The translations under genes were made by a program, and so were the position numbers. Positions 24,801 through 33,162 of a DNA stretch of 37,971 nt are shown one piece after another; the stretch's first letter is position 1, and each line of letters starts with the position of its first letter. The notes beneath the pieces were generated by a model, which made no database searches, had not been told where the DNA came from, and saw only the letters and a list, made by a program, of their open reading frames with translations. The stretch covers positions 1 to 37,971 of IMG/VR virus record IMGVR_UViG_3300028178_000007; one strand, given 5' to 3'. The stretch comes from a virus.

Positions 24801-25935
24801 CTTTCAAGAAGTTACTGGAAGTCTTACTGCTATTAGTGCTTCTTCTATGGCTACTGATGCTGGAAGTTTAGAAGCTATAAAGACATTAGGTTCTGGTGCT
24901 TTGATGGAGTTAGCTACTCTTGGAGGTATAGGTGCTTTGGGATTAGAGACTTTAGGAGTTGATGCACTTCAAAGTATTGCTGATCTAGGTACTGGAACTG
25001 CTGCAACTTTATTTGATACAAGTGAAGCTAGTATAACTGCTTTATCTGGTATAGGTACTAGTATAAGTGGTAGTGTATTAAAAAGTGTAACTGATCTTAG
25101 TAATGGTTTTATAGCACAATTAGCTACTTTAGATACTAATACTTATAATGATTTAAAAGATTTAGGAGTAGCATCTGAAAATTTATTAATAACATTATCT
25201 AATGCAGCTATACAAGAACTTGGAGTATTAGGTACTAATGTAACTAATGCTATTATTGATATGATTGCTATGGCTAACTTACGATCTAGTAGTGCTGCTA
25301 CTGTCATTACTGCTCAAGGTGTTCCTACTCCAGCACGAACTGCGGCAGAAAAACAAATTATAGCACATTCTCCTATTGATTTAGCTGTAGCTGAAGCTGT
25401 ATTTGCTTCTACTGGTAATTCTAAACAAGCTACTACAGCTTATGGACAAGCAGACACTTTACAAAGTCAATTAGATAAAATAGCAATACAAATAGCTGAT
25501 TTTAAAAATAATGTTAAATGGAATGGTAAACCTGTTACAAAAGCAATTATAGATAAAACTTTAACTTCTATTATATCTAGTTTAGGTACTGTAGGAAATG
25601 CTGCTTTATTTAAAAAACAACTTGGAGCAATTAAATTACCTAGTGGGGTTACACTACTTAAAACTGCACAAACTAGAAAAGTTCCTGGATATGCTAATGG
25701 TGGTATAGCTTCTGGACTATCTTTAGTAGGTGAACGTGGACCAGAACTTATAAACTTTCCAAATAGTACTAGAGTTAGTAATAATAATAGAACTAATAGC
25801 ATATTAAAAGATAGTAATAAGGAAAGTTTAAACATCTTGACAGATATGAAAAAAGAGCTTATAATCTTGAATAATCGTATGGAAACTATTGAAAGAAAAA
25901 CCAGACTTACTAAACCAACTATGAGTATGGCATAA
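18775..25935 (+). CDS. Tape measure protein
   Basis: A 2386-residue protein, the longest gene here and nearly three times lambda H (853). Residues ~1-200 are coiled coil. Residues ~285-440 (VGEAIGAYRIWNSVISLTQQ, then SSIYAIFGTEEGNKNLAFLK, then STDQVKSLYLAIEQMYAKTT) match the conserved N-terminal tape measure domain. Hydrophobic spans occur near 535-595 and at about 1155-1175 (FAGIAILLALVGGIVGMSF), followed by nine Gly. At about 1540-1640 lies a domain with MVATEYTTGVSIKGIQIEVP and TLIPTLTK that I know from phage internal virion and giant tail proteins. The end (VPGYANGGIASGLSLVGERG, then PELI) is the usual tape measure C-terminus. It sets tail length and helps DNA cross the host envelope. It starts inside the T frame and ends on TAATG. 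Confidence 0.95.
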   Translation: MADKNLKLNFKINIDAAGKAELANLTKDAEKGLDNVNAKTKLLTELENKKKFLLEEQVALQEKVKAAIERQNAAIQKNSSYQNLAVANVDKLLEKHNRLNAALNTELATLARLANASNAYNMSFASRNVGANTNTESTEERQAKLKEARLAREQAVLQSALDRQQAIKQANLNREQALIQSFNAATERIERNAANRRIAITQEEVNARQAAIARLSSFGTRMASGSAGSSMIGGMTASARASTTPSPIANTSEVVNANTAALNRNRAALTSTTAAHTSLFVRVGEAIGAYRIWNSVISLTQQALLSIPQAGIQQQQALSSIYAIFGTEEGNKNLAFLKDLAQSAGQYIGDLQEAYRKFAPSAMLAGAKQAEVNQIFEDFTKVSTVLHFSTDQVKSLYLAIEQMYAKTTVQSEEIKKQLGNVLPGAVEIGAKAWASYSKSADKSVSAFMDAMKKNLVVTREFAPAFAKEYEAVFGGKVDSIFLDASTKLLSNINRVRTAARDVSVDLYDMTAEAMNNVVKLAANSLDKIQENLQGVVQVIEAIAIVIGTSLTISFAKFMASARGLAILGAVFNPIVIGVAAVGAGIGALALRNTDMTVSYNKFTHASKDQVDALMATYVAQGEGAQQALDELDRLSEKSNSFSIDYKGMQIELSSVMVAVGELISEFWDYIKSVAKVAMDDITSMFKDKMPKAVVSIFDAIKASVKDLAEQSGLNSLLATLDNLGTKVLDKAKVIQEASNKEYQKNLPPRFEGIGKGNVNEPLGKPDKGAAAAAKKELLNLYKDLERELKLLKEQTDTAIAGLDNSYAGNLLSIKEYYTKKEQEQRIYIDNQKNLYAMELKIALAYKDATKAEQIKDKVDVLNEQAKQISPVIDKAQASDLKTFNDTLAQSNIQYLQLAGATVAAAVAQEQLNTAKRRAELAPEIKAGGATAPAAKQELQQLDTSAAITKINATAAAAQSYRDKINEIQSAYTAMGATSNDVLSATLGGYAPLLNLFDNFMAKQTEMIAKMTDLKAEAERLSEIKVISGFNDPTAEMKGAKEARDANQNDIIVNAKQQEVLDKKATADKINNITNVFAIGEKMSTKGSKTQQTLHKATMVMNGIEFAYKVTMMAMDAAASAKKLAANAKEMASDLMALPGKLANGAAELVKQSGWAGFAGIAILLALVGGIVGMSFGGGGGGGGGEPAPSNAPTGQGGVLGDTQAVSESIGHTNDLLTNIHADEYIELKGINKGIQTLQGNILKAITKQFQLGAIQGTNAPKLGQSGYTVVAGGIHTENIAISDLIKKMDIVGDMFITTAKKGGTKEKPTFSYKDTYSEMPKALHDSLSDVFQSISLTITELGAKLGKNIGKDLSNKVNAAIIPGLKIDTLGLSGDEAVKKANAVISANLDEVTSFLFGDIVAKYQELGEGMLETTARIVEQVAVVRVAYEAVGSKLIKDSIAISDALINASSSALKASDRIDEFLKQENAFYSSFTSDVTKNIDVLKQFSMTLTEVFDVGLTKATSAIVNTAPDKAYAKSKATYKKDFDRSGSGAAKGTGFLGEVKVPNTKGMVATEYTTGVSIKGIQIEVPTLIPTLTKLEKASLLLAISKDKMPSDSIIAKATIFATDRLSKGLSVFAKNPMPVYSQYTASGKLGKEDLAAYKGGLKERATEAKITYALSSTPANLKAYTKAQEEYDYVLAYNRPKLKSLSETFFDTYKSTGSLTATISKLKTQIDLTTPAGIKAFAAINKIKDAFSSLIDKIQKPIKDAIDSIKDDSSTLTKDQLLTKLNRASSYEDIKKYSDATLKLIVDKYNVEKGLLTSLKTSITSTLATIKEKLNPNSEADLKTKVIDKTINATELTTLVKLITDRYTLERGYITGIQDMLKSNAAIIVDSMDIETEKGLLEKYNSAKANGDLKLQASTSAKLQKLIMDKFTAEKNSILSIKKSFVDLSKTVKDLLAGALSILNPKEKLDLAKAEYDTLKAQTQSKDLTVAAEAASKLGDASSKYLTEALSYYGATANYNQIFQEVTGSLTAISASSMATDAGSLEAIKTLGSGALMELATLGGIGALGLETLGVDALQSIADLGTGTAATLFDTSEASITALSGIGTSISGSVLKSVTDLSNGFIAQLATLDTNTYNDLKDLGVASENLLITLSNAAIQELGVLGTNVTNAIIDMIAMANLRSSSAATVITAQGVPTPARTAAEKQIIAHSPIDLAVAEAVFASTGNSKQATTAYGQADTLQSQLDKIAIQIADFKNNVKWNGKPVTKAIIDKTLTSIISSLGTVGNAALFKKQLGAIKLPSGVTLLKTAQTRKVPGYANGGIASGLSLVGERGPELINFPNSTRVSNNNRTNSILKDSNKESLNILTDMKKELIILNNRMETIERKTRLTKPTMSMA
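22300..22320 (+). repeat. (GGT)7 microsatellite in tape measure gene
   Basis: Seven GGT codons in a row, extended by GGC and GGA, encode nine Gly just after a membrane-like segment (residues 1176-1184). Being in frame, slippage would change the linker by whole residues. Confidence 0.9.
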
Positions 25936-27485
25936 TGGCAATTATCTACTTAGCTGATTTGGTTATAGCTACTTCTGCTGGAGTAGCAACAACTTTAAAC
26001 TATTCTTCTGGTAAGACTGTTACAGTTTCTACTGTAGTATATTCAGCTAAGATTAGTCAACCAGCCTTTCTTAGCCAAAGCATTAGTATTGATTCTTCTA
26101 TGGGAGGAGCTGTAAGTTCCTCTTTAGGAGAACTTATATTAACTAACACTAAACGTGATCTTGATTATCTTAGAACTTATATCTTTGAAGGTAAAACTTT
26201 AACTTTATTTTCTTATGATACAGTTTCATTAGTTAAAACACAAATACTTATACAGATAATAGAACAAGCTACTTTTGAATGGGATAAGGTATCAGTAAGA
26301 CTAGAAAATAAATCTGCTAGTTTAGATATAGCTTTACAAACTAAAAAGTTTCTTGGAACTAATGTTTTACCTCTTGGAGTTGAAGGTGTTATTGATTTAA
26401 AAGATAAACTTAAACCATTAGTATTTGGGCGTGTTAATAACATGACTCCAATACTTGTTAATACGAGTAAGTTAATCTATCAAATAAGTAGTGAACCAAC
26501 TGAACAATTAGTATCTGTAATGACTAGAGGTGCTTATGTTAGTTTATCAGGTAATATAATAACTACCTATGCTGCTTTTATCAGTGATACTATAGGTTTA
26601 GTTCCTGAAGGTGGTTATTACACTTTCTTTTCTGATGCTACTGGTAGTTTCTTTCGTCTAGGTATGGAATCTGAAGCAGTAACTTGTACTGTATGGGAAA
26701 AAATATCTTCATTAAGTAATTCTCCTGCTCAAGTTATTAAACGTATCTTAACTTATGCAGGCATTAGTAATTATAGTGCTGCTGATATACTTTATATTGA
26801 TAGTAAAGTTGCTGATAATATTGGTATTTTTATTGCTGATGGTCAAACTATAGCAGATGCTATAACTAGTATTTGTGCTTCTATAGGTGCTTGGTGGGGA
26901 TTTGACCAAACTAATACTCTTAGATTATATTACTTTGGTGATACTACTGCTGCTGTCTTAGCTACTATACATACTAAAACTACTCCAGATAAATACGGAC
27001 TTACTTCTTTTGAACTTAGTAATGCTACTGTAAACGGCAAACTAGATGTAGTTAAAGAAGTTAAAATAGATTATGCTAAGAATTATACTGTACAAGATTC
27101 AGCTAGTATAGCAGGAATAATTACTACTACTGACTTAGAAAGAGCTACTTGGCTAGGTCAGGAATATAGAACTGCAAGTGCAGTTACCACAACTCTTTAT
27201 CCTAAGAATCAAATATTTCAATATCAAACACTTCTTAATAGTCAAACTTCTGCTGTATCTGAAGCTCAAAGAATACTTGCACTAACTTCAGTTAAAAGAA
27301 ATATATTAACTATAACTGCAAGAATGACTTTAACTGAACTTAATGCTTTATATCCTTGTGGGATAGTTACAATAGTTATTCCTAGATATGGCTTCGATGC
27401 TGGTAAGAAATTTATAATTACTAGTATGGAAATTGATTATTTAAATTATACAGCAAACTTAACTCTTTGGGGAGAAGTAGTTTAA
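25935..27485 (+). CDS. Baseplate hub/tail tip protein
   Basis: A 516-residue protein between tape measure and central fibre. The N-terminal part has ISIDSSMGGAVSSSLGELIL, then NTKRDLDYLRTYIFEGKTLT, a pattern (fG-x-(I/L)-x-L-x-N-x-x-x-x-LD-x-L-x-x-y-x-F-x-G-(R/K)-x-(V/L)-x-(I/L)) that I recognise from phage hub-type tail proteins. The middle has KDKLKPLVFGRVNNMTPIL and a conserved YTFFSDATGSFFRLG segment. The C-terminus is beta-rich, ending ANLTLWGEVV. It stands in place of lambda M, L, K and I, none of which is seen. The probable role is the ring to which the central fibre binds. Both ends are TAATG overlaps. Confidence 0.75.
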   Translation: MAIIYLADLVIATSAGVATTLNYSSGKTVTVSTVVYSAKISQPAFLSQSISIDSSMGGAVSSSLGELILTNTKRDLDYLRTYIFEGKTLTLFSYDTVSLVKTQILIQIIEQATFEWDKVSVRLENKSASLDIALQTKKFLGTNVLPLGVEGVIDLKDKLKPLVFGRVNNMTPILVNTSKLIYQISSEPTEQLVSVMTRGAYVSLSGNIITTYAAFISDTIGLVPEGGYYTFFSDATGSFFRLGMESEAVTCTVWEKISSLSNSPAQVIKRILTYAGISNYSAADILYIDSKVADNIGIFIADGQTIADAITSICASIGAWWGFDQTNTLRLYYFGDTTAAVLATIHTKTTPDKYGLTSFELSNATVNGKLDVVKEVKIDYAKNYTVQDSASIAGIITTTDLERATWLGQEYRTASAVTTTLYPKNQIFQYQTLLNSQTSAVSEAQRILALTSVKRNILTITARMTLTELNALYPCGIVTIVIPRYGFDAGKKFIITSMEIDYLNYTANLTLWGEVV

Positions 27486-30400
27486 TGACACTTACATTAT
27501 ACAGAATAACAGCTACAAATAAACTAGTTGTTGTAGATAGCGCAACACCTCCTTCTGGAAGTACTGTAGTTACTTTACCTGCTTCCAATACTCTTGTTAA
27601 TACAACTAACTTTTATAGAACTATTGATACTAATAGTTATGCTGGTTGGACTCCTAATGACTTACAACCTACTGTACCTGAAGTATATGATACTACACCA
27701 CCTATATTAATTTTAAATGCTGATGCTCAAGCATTTACTTTTGATGGTCTGGATGTTCTAGCTCCTACTAATCAAGCTATTATTTTTAGTCTTAATAAAC
27801 AAAATATACTTGATGCTACAGTATGGAGTACAGTTTCAGATGTAGGAGGAGTTACAAATCTATTAACAACTCCTAATGATACCTCCGCTATGCTAACTTC
27901 TGGAGCTTTTGGAACTAATAATTTCGTAGAAGTAACAGCTACTTGTGGTTTAGAAAGTGATACCTTTACCATAATGAGGTTAACTGATGGTACTACTGTC
28001 CTTGCTGGTTATCTTACTAATGAAGCCCATACTGTACCTGCTACAAGTACTGGGGTTACTACTGCTAGTGGTACTTTTACTGGTGCTGGCGGAACTTTTA
28101 AAGTATTTTATGGTTTAGTTGATGTGACTACAGCTTGTACCTTTGCTGGAATTGCTGCTAACTGTACTGCAACAGTATCTAGTGTTGGTGTTTACGCTGT
28201 TACAGCTATTGGAAGTACTACTACAGATATAGCTACTTATACTATGACTGCTACACATGCTACTTATGGTACTTTTACTAAGGTATTTAGTGTCACTAAA
28301 AGTAAAGCTGGTTCTAGTAATATAACTGCTATATTAAGTAATGATACCCATGTATTTCCTGCTACATCTGCTGGTGTTGTAGGTAGTTATGCTGGCTCTG
28401 GTACTTTAATTAATATTTATAATGGCATCACAGAATTAACTTATGATGGAATTGGTACTGCTATTGGTTCTTGGAAAGCAGTAGCTACTTCTAGTCAAAC
28501 TCTTACTATTAATGATTTTACAACTATAGGTACTTTAACAGACTCTGGAATATATCTAACTGTTGGAGATCATGCTGGAATGGTATCTACAATAGATGCT
28601 GCTTCTATTACCTATGTTATAACTGGTACTGATCTTAATGGAACTACATTTAGTCAAACCGTTCAACAAAGTTTTAGTAAAAGTAAGGCTGGTGCGACTG
28701 GCGCAACTGGTCCAACTGGGGCAACTGGAGCAGTAGGTTCTGCTGGTACTTCAGTTTATATAGGTTATATTTATTTACAAGCTGCTGCAACACCAAATCC
28801 AACAGCTCCAAGTGGAGGTACTTATAATTTTAGTACAAATACATTAACAGCTCCAGCTTTATGGTCTATAACCCAACCAAGTACAACTACTACACCTACT
28901 TGGGCAGCTGAATATACTTTTAGTACTGCTACTCCAGCTACTTCAGTTACAGCACTAACATGGGGTAATGTCCATATTGAAGCTGTTAAAGGTATTGATG
29001 GTACAGCAGGAGCAGCAGGAGCAGCAGGTGTTAATGGAACAAGCATTGCTACAATAGAGTTATATGCTAATAATGGCTCTATTACTGCACCAGCTTTACC
29101 TGTTACACCTACATACACTTTTAGTACAGATACTTTATCTGCGGTAACAAATTGGTCAAGAACTATTCCGGCAAGTACTACATTTCCTACTTTTAGAACA
29201 GTATATACATTTACTACTACAACTCCAACAGTTGCCATAACTAGTGGTACTTGGTCAACAGCATTAATTGCCGCTCAGAATGGTACTAATGGAACTAATG
29301 GTACTAACGGAACTGCTGGCACTAATGGTACTAATGGAGATACAGTAGATATTATATTTGTTCGTCAAGCTAATGGAACTACTCCTGCTGTTCCAACTGC
29401 ATCTACTGGTGTAGCCAGCGCACCTATACAATGGTATGGTAGTGTTGCCGAAGCTAATACCGCTGGAGGTACTACAACACCATTATGGTCAAGTACTGGT
29501 ATTAAAGCTTTAAATGCTGGAAACTATGTTTGGGATACTCCTGTTAGAATAGAAGGTACTTCTGTTACAGAAGTGAGTGTGTATGCAAGAGTGGTAGCAG
29601 GAACTACTCCTACTATTACAGCAAATGGAACATATACATTTGGAGCTGCAATTCCATTAAGTAGCGCACCTACAGGAGTTAATGCTACTTGGACTGCTGC
29701 TATTCCTACTAACAGTAAAGACCCATTATGGGTATCAAGAGCTGTAGTATCTACTGTAGCTGGTAATACTGCTGCTGTTGCTATTTCTAGTTGGTCTACC
29801 CCAGTCATTAGTACTTTAAATGGTAAAACTTATAATATTACTGTTACAGGTGGTATTAGGAATGTTACTTTTGATGCTGCTGGAGCTAATCCAACTCCAA
29901 CTCAAACTGCTTTTACAGTAGCATTAACAGAAGATGGTACAGTTGTAACTCCTACTTCATTTGTTTGGACTGCTGGAGGACATTTAACTACTGTTGGTTC
30001 AACTGGTTCAACAACAGCAATTTTTACTCCTGCTATTGGAACTACTTTTAGCGCAAGTAATAATGATTATATCAGTATAAGTATAGTATATGCTGGACAA
30101 ACTATAGTTCAAACAATACCTATAGCAGTTACTAAAATAGGGTCTACTGGAATACAAGGGCTTCAAGGGATTCAAGGAGCTTCTGCTACAACATCAAATT
30201 TATCTAATAGTAATCATTCTGTACCTACTTTATTTGATGGTAGTGCTGGTGTCTTTACTGGCTGTGCTACTACTATGTCAATTTATATAGGCGGAACTGA
30301 TGATTCAGCTAATTGGACAGTTGTAGCAACACCATTAGTAGGTGCAGGAATAACTGGCAGTTTAACTGGAAAAACATATACTATAACTGCTATGACTGCT

Positions 30401-32302
30401 GATGTAGGAACAGTTACTTTAGTTGCTTCTAAAGCTACCTACTCAAATCAAACCCAAGTATTTAGTATATCTAAATCTAAAGGTGGAGTATCCTATCAGT
30501 TACTTTTATCTAATACGGTTATAAAGAAAGCTGGTGGTGTTCTTACTCCTCTTGCTGCTACTGGTATAGTATTAACTGCTACAGCAATTTCTACTGCTGG
30601 AGTTACTAACTATACTGGGCGATTTAAAATATATTTAAATGGTAGTGGTACTGCTGAAGTTATAGCTGGTATAGCTGGTGATCTTAATACTTATACTTAT
30701 ACTGGTTATTCTGCTTCAACTACTAGTATTAAGGTTGAATTATATACTGCTGGTGGAATTACATTAGTTGATAGTGAAACTATATTAGTTGTTGTTGATG
30801 GTATAGATGGAGGTCAGATATATTATAGCTCAATCCCACATAGTGCAACAAATTTACCATTACCAGTAGTAGGAGAACAATGGTGGGATACTGTATCAGG
30901 AAGTTTATTTCTTTATTATAATGATGGAACTACTTCTGGCTGGATTGCTTCTAACTTAGGTGTAACTGGACCACAAGGTACTACAGGTAGTCAAGGTTTA
31001 CTTGGACCGACTATAGATATCACAGCTGATAAAATATTAGCATTTTATTCTATAGATACTTTATTAGTTCCAAGTCAAAGTGCTATAACATTAACTGCAA
31101 CTGTTACTAATATGGGAGCCAGTACTCCAACTTATGCTTGGAGTCAAATTGGTGCTGATGTAGCTCCTACTGCAAGTACTGGAACTACTTATATTATTCC
31201 TAGTACTTGTTTTTCAACTGTTGAAACAGCTAATAAAGCTATTCATATTAGTTGTATTGTTACCTATAATGGGATTTCTTATAAAGATACGGTTACTATC
31301 AATAGATTAAATACTTCTACTGCTGCTAAGAGTGGTATTAATCTATTAAGATACAGTGGTACATTTGATACTTCTGGTTTAGACGGTTGGACTTCTAATG
31401 GAGGTGTTGTTTCTATAGACGCTACGGTACTTTATGGAGGAAAGAAAACTTTAAAAATAGTAGGAAATTCTGGTATTGGTAATAATAATTTTCCAAGACT
31501 TAAACCAAGTACTACTTATACTGTAAGTGCTATGGTTAAAGGTACTACTTCTTGGGGAAGTGCTTACGATAATACATTACATATACAGAATTGGTCTACT
31601 GAAGTTCCTTCTAATGTTCATTTAGAAACTCCTATTATATGGGATACTGCTGTTGTAGCAAATACTTGGAAAACTATATACCAAACATTCACTACTTGTG
31701 CTAGTGCTGATCTAACTTTTTGTCATTTTTACTTCTTTGGGAGTAACTTAGCTACTCTTAATGTTGCTTATGTTAAACTAGAAGAAGGAAGTATTTATTC
31801 TGAGTGGAGTCCTGCTCCTGAAGATGTATTAGCTGGTATTGCTACTGCTGGTACTACTGCTACTTGGTCTGGTGTTACTGGGGTTGTTGTTACTACTACT
31901 CAAGTACAAGATTATGCTATCACTAATTCAGTATATACTACTAATTATGCTAATGTTGATTTAACCCCTTATTATGCGTTAATAGGTAGATGGTTTTTTC
32001 CATCTAATTTAGCTGTTAGACGGCTTTTTATATCTATAACTATAACTTATAGTATTTTACAATATCAAGGTAGTGCAATAAATTTTAGTTTAAATATGGC
32101 AGAAACTAATGGGGGTGTTGAGACAGGATTAGCTACTTTTGCTCATGGAGTATACGATGCTGGTTATGATTTTCCACATACTTTTGTATATAATACAGGT
32201 ATTACTGTTAGTAATAATTTAAATTATTGGAGTTTATATGCTTCGGCTTATTTTGTGAATGTTAGTAATGTAGCAATAATGCTTATGGAATTGAGAAAAT
32301 AA
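27485..32302 (+). CDS. Central tail fibre/host specificity protein (gpJ position), modular with collagen-like linkers
   Basis: A 1605-residue protein. The ATG at 27485 in the TAATG overlap is the start; an earlier GTG at 27467 has no support. Residues ~160-390 hold two Ig-like units sharing (N/D)xxHx(V/F)PATSxGV; a third, SNHSVPTLFDGSAGVF, lies near 910. Collagen-like Gly-X-Y linkers lie near 401-420, 503-520, 600-618, 886-900 and 1162-1176. Between them are units of about 80 residues (IYLQAAATPNPTAPSGGTYN; IELYANNGSITAPALPVTP). Residues ~1283-1450 (GINLLRYSGTFDTSGLDGWT, then VKLEEGSIYSEWSPAPED) look like a carbohydrate-binding jelly-roll common in phage tails. It has no lambda J N-terminal ring domain that I can see. 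Likely the distal host-binding fibre. Confidence 0.85.
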   Translation: MTLTLYRITATNKLVVVDSATPPSGSTVVTLPASNTLVNTTNFYRTIDTNSYAGWTPNDLQPTVPEVYDTTPPILILNADAQAFTFDGLDVLAPTNQAIIFSLNKQNILDATVWSTVSDVGGVTNLLTTPNDTSAMLTSGAFGTNNFVEVTATCGLESDTFTIMRLTDGTTVLAGYLTNEAHTVPATSTGVTTASGTFTGAGGTFKVFYGLVDVTTACTFAGIAANCTATVSSVGVYAVTAIGSTTTDIATYTMTATHATYGTFTKVFSVTKSKAGSSNITAILSNDTHVFPATSAGVVGSYAGSGTLINIYNGITELTYDGIGTAIGSWKAVATSSQTLTINDFTTIGTLTDSGIYLTVGDHAGMVSTIDAASITYVITGTDLNGTTFSQTVQQSFSKSKAGATGATGPTGATGAVGSAGTSVYIGYIYLQAAATPNPTAPSGGTYNFSTNTLTAPALWSITQPSTTTTPTWAAEYTFSTATPATSVTALTWGNVHIEAVKGIDGTAGAAGAAGVNGTSIATIELYANNGSITAPALPVTPTYTFSTDTLSAVTNWSRTIPASTTFPTFRTVYTFTTTTPTVAITSGTWSTALIAAQNGTNGTNGTNGTAGTNGTNGDTVDIIFVRQANGTTPAVPTASTGVASAPIQWYGSVAEANTAGGTTTPLWSSTGIKALNAGNYVWDTPVRIEGTSVTEVSVYARVVAGTTPTITANGTYTFGAAIPLSSAPTGVNATWTAAIPTNSKDPLWVSRAVVSTVAGNTAAVAISSWSTPVISTLNGKTYNITVTGGIRNVTFDAAGANPTPTQTAFTVALTEDGTVVTPTSFVWTAGGHLTTVGSTGSTTAIFTPAIGTTFSASNNDYISISIVYAGQTIVQTIPIAVTKIGSTGIQGLQGIQGASATTSNLSNSNHSVPTLFDGSAGVFTGCATTMSIYIGGTDDSANWTVVATPLVGAGITGSLTGKTYTITAMTADVGTVTLVASKATYSNQTQVFSISKSKGGVSYQLLLSNTVIKKAGGVLTPLAATGIVLTATAISTAGVTNYTGRFKIYLNGSGTAEVIAGIAGDLNTYTYTGYSASTTSIKVELYTAGGITLVDSETILVVVDGIDGGQIYYSSIPHSATNLPLPVVGEQWWDTVSGSLFLYYNDGTTSGWIASNLGVTGPQGTTGSQGLLGPTIDITADKILAFYSIDTLLVPSQSAITLTATVTNMGASTPTYAWSQIGADVAPTASTGTTYIIPSTCFSTVETANKAIHISCIVTYNGISYKDTVTINRLNTSTAAKSGINLLRYSGTFDTSGLDGWTSNGGVVSIDATVLYGGKKTLKIVGNSGIGNNNFPRLKPSTTYTVSAMVKGTTSWGSAYDNTLHIQNWSTEVPSNVHLETPIIWDTAVVANTWKTIYQTFTTCASADLTFCHFYFFGSNLATLNVAYVKLEEGSIYSEWSPAPEDVLAGIATAGTTATWSGVTGVVVTTTQVQDYAITNSVYTTNYANVDLTPYYALIGRWFFPSNLAVRRLFISITITYSILQYQGSAINFSLNMAETNGGVETGLATFAHGVYDAGYDFPHTFVYNTGITVSNNLNYWSLYASAYFVNVSNVAIMLMELRK
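29282..29337 (+). repeat. Tandem Gly-Thr-Asn collagen-like repeat
   Basis: Near-perfect 9-bp units (GGT ACT AAT with third-base changes) encode GTNGTNGTNGTAGTNGTNG in the central fibre. It is a flexible or triple-helical linker and a recombination or slippage point. Confidence 0.85.
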
Positions 32303-32703
32303 TGAAATTTTTAACTTATATACTAAATACTGGTAAAATTACTTCTATGACAGAAGGACAAGAAGAACTTAAAATAGGTTATATTTCTGATTTAATTGGT
32401 GTATTAGATTGCCCAGATTATGATACTACGGTTGGTTTACATTATTATATACTAGATAATATTATAACTTTAAAACCAACTCAAAGTACTACCTTAGATA
32501 AACTAACTTTAACTGCCGATGGAATAGATATTATTACTATTACTGATGCCCCTACTGGAATATTTACTGCAACTAATTCGGAAACTATCACTGGTGAAAT
32601 ATCTGGTTCAGATACATTTGCAACTACAATAGCTGGAACTTATAAGATAACTATAACTTCTTTCCCTTACTTAGATTTCACCGCAACTATTGAGGCAACC
32701 TAA
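32302..32703 (+). CDS. Small tail protein with Ig-like end, unknown
   Basis: A 133-residue protein translationally coupled (TAATG) after the central fibre. The N-terminal half (MKFLTYILNTGKITSMTEGQ, then TTVGLHYYILDNIITLKPTQ) may be an adaptor. The C-terminal half (LTADGIDIITITDAPTGIF, then GTYKITITSFPYLDF) is a small beta-sandwich of bacterial-Ig type (A-D-G-x-D-x-x-x-I-T, then G-x-Y-x-I). I recall similar small proteins at the end of tail operons of aquatic phages. Probably a tip decoration or fibre-associated protein; function unknown. Confidence 0.7.
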   Translation: MKFLTYILNTGKITSMTEGQEELKIGYISDLIGVLDCPDYDTTVGLHYYILDNIITLKPTQSTTLDKLTLTADGIDIITITDAPTGIFTATNSETITGEISGSDTFATTIAGTYKITITSFPYLDFTATIEAT

Positions 32704-33104
32704 TGGCATTTCTAATTACTAAACCTTTAATAGAACAACAAGCAGAAGCAATAACTACTATAGATACTCTTGCAGGACAGAAAAGACTTCAGTATATAAC
32801 TAATGTTCCTGGACAAGAAATAACTTACTCAGCCAAACTAGCAGATGCTCAAGCATATATACTAGCTGGCTATCCAAGTGACGTAACTCCATATCATTGG
32901 GTAGATGCAGAAGCTACTGCTACTGGAGCTACACCTATTCAAGTTGCTGATCTTATAGCAATAACAGGACATACTTGGGCAGAAGTAGGAAGTAAGATAG
33001 AAGGAGCAAGACAAGCTGCAAAAATTGCAATTAATAATGCAACTTCTATAGTTGATATTAGAACTGCTATTTCTACTTTTACTACTTATTTAACTTCACT
33101 TTAA
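32703..33104 (+). CDS. Small tail-operon protein, probable fibre accessory
   Basis: A 133-residue helical protein. It has QKRLQYITNVPGQEITYSAK and LADAQAYILAGYPSDVTPYH, then VADLIAITGHTWAEVGSKIE and a final helix, ARQAAKIAINNATSIVDIRT. The RxxYIT-x-x-x-GQExTYxxK pattern is common in small proteins downstream of tail fibres in many Gram-negative phages and prophages. No enzymatic motif. It is TAATG-coupled to the preceding gene and ends the tail operon. The role in fibre assembly is inferred from position. Confidence 0.72.
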   Translation: MAFLITKPLIEQQAEAITTIDTLAGQKRLQYITNVPGQEITYSAKLADAQAYILAGYPSDVTPYHWVDAEATATGATPIQVADLIAITGHTWAEVGSKIEGARQAAKIAINNATSIVDIRTAISTFTTYLTSL

Positions 33105-33133
33105 TTTAAAATATATTCATATTTCACCTTGAA

Positions 33134-33162
33134 TTTAGCTCAACCTCAACTAGACTTATAGT
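33134..33162 (+). promoter_or_regulatory. Promoter candidate before the hairpin leader
   Basis: TTTAGC (33134-33139), 17 bases and TATAGT (33157-33162). The -10 box is good (5/6), the -35 weak. Transcription would start close to the first hairpin and give a leader of about 75 bases. No terminator was seen after the tail operon, so readthrough from the tail promoter is also likely. Confidence 0.4.

Noticed and set aside
27467-27484. Start of the central fibre at GTG 27467
   Set aside because: The TAATG overlap at 27485 matches the coupling used throughout this genome.
28822-29808. Minus-strand open frames of 94-138 residues inside the central fibre
   Set aside because: Val/Ala-rich antisense readings of Thr/Gly/Ala-rich repeats; no start signals.
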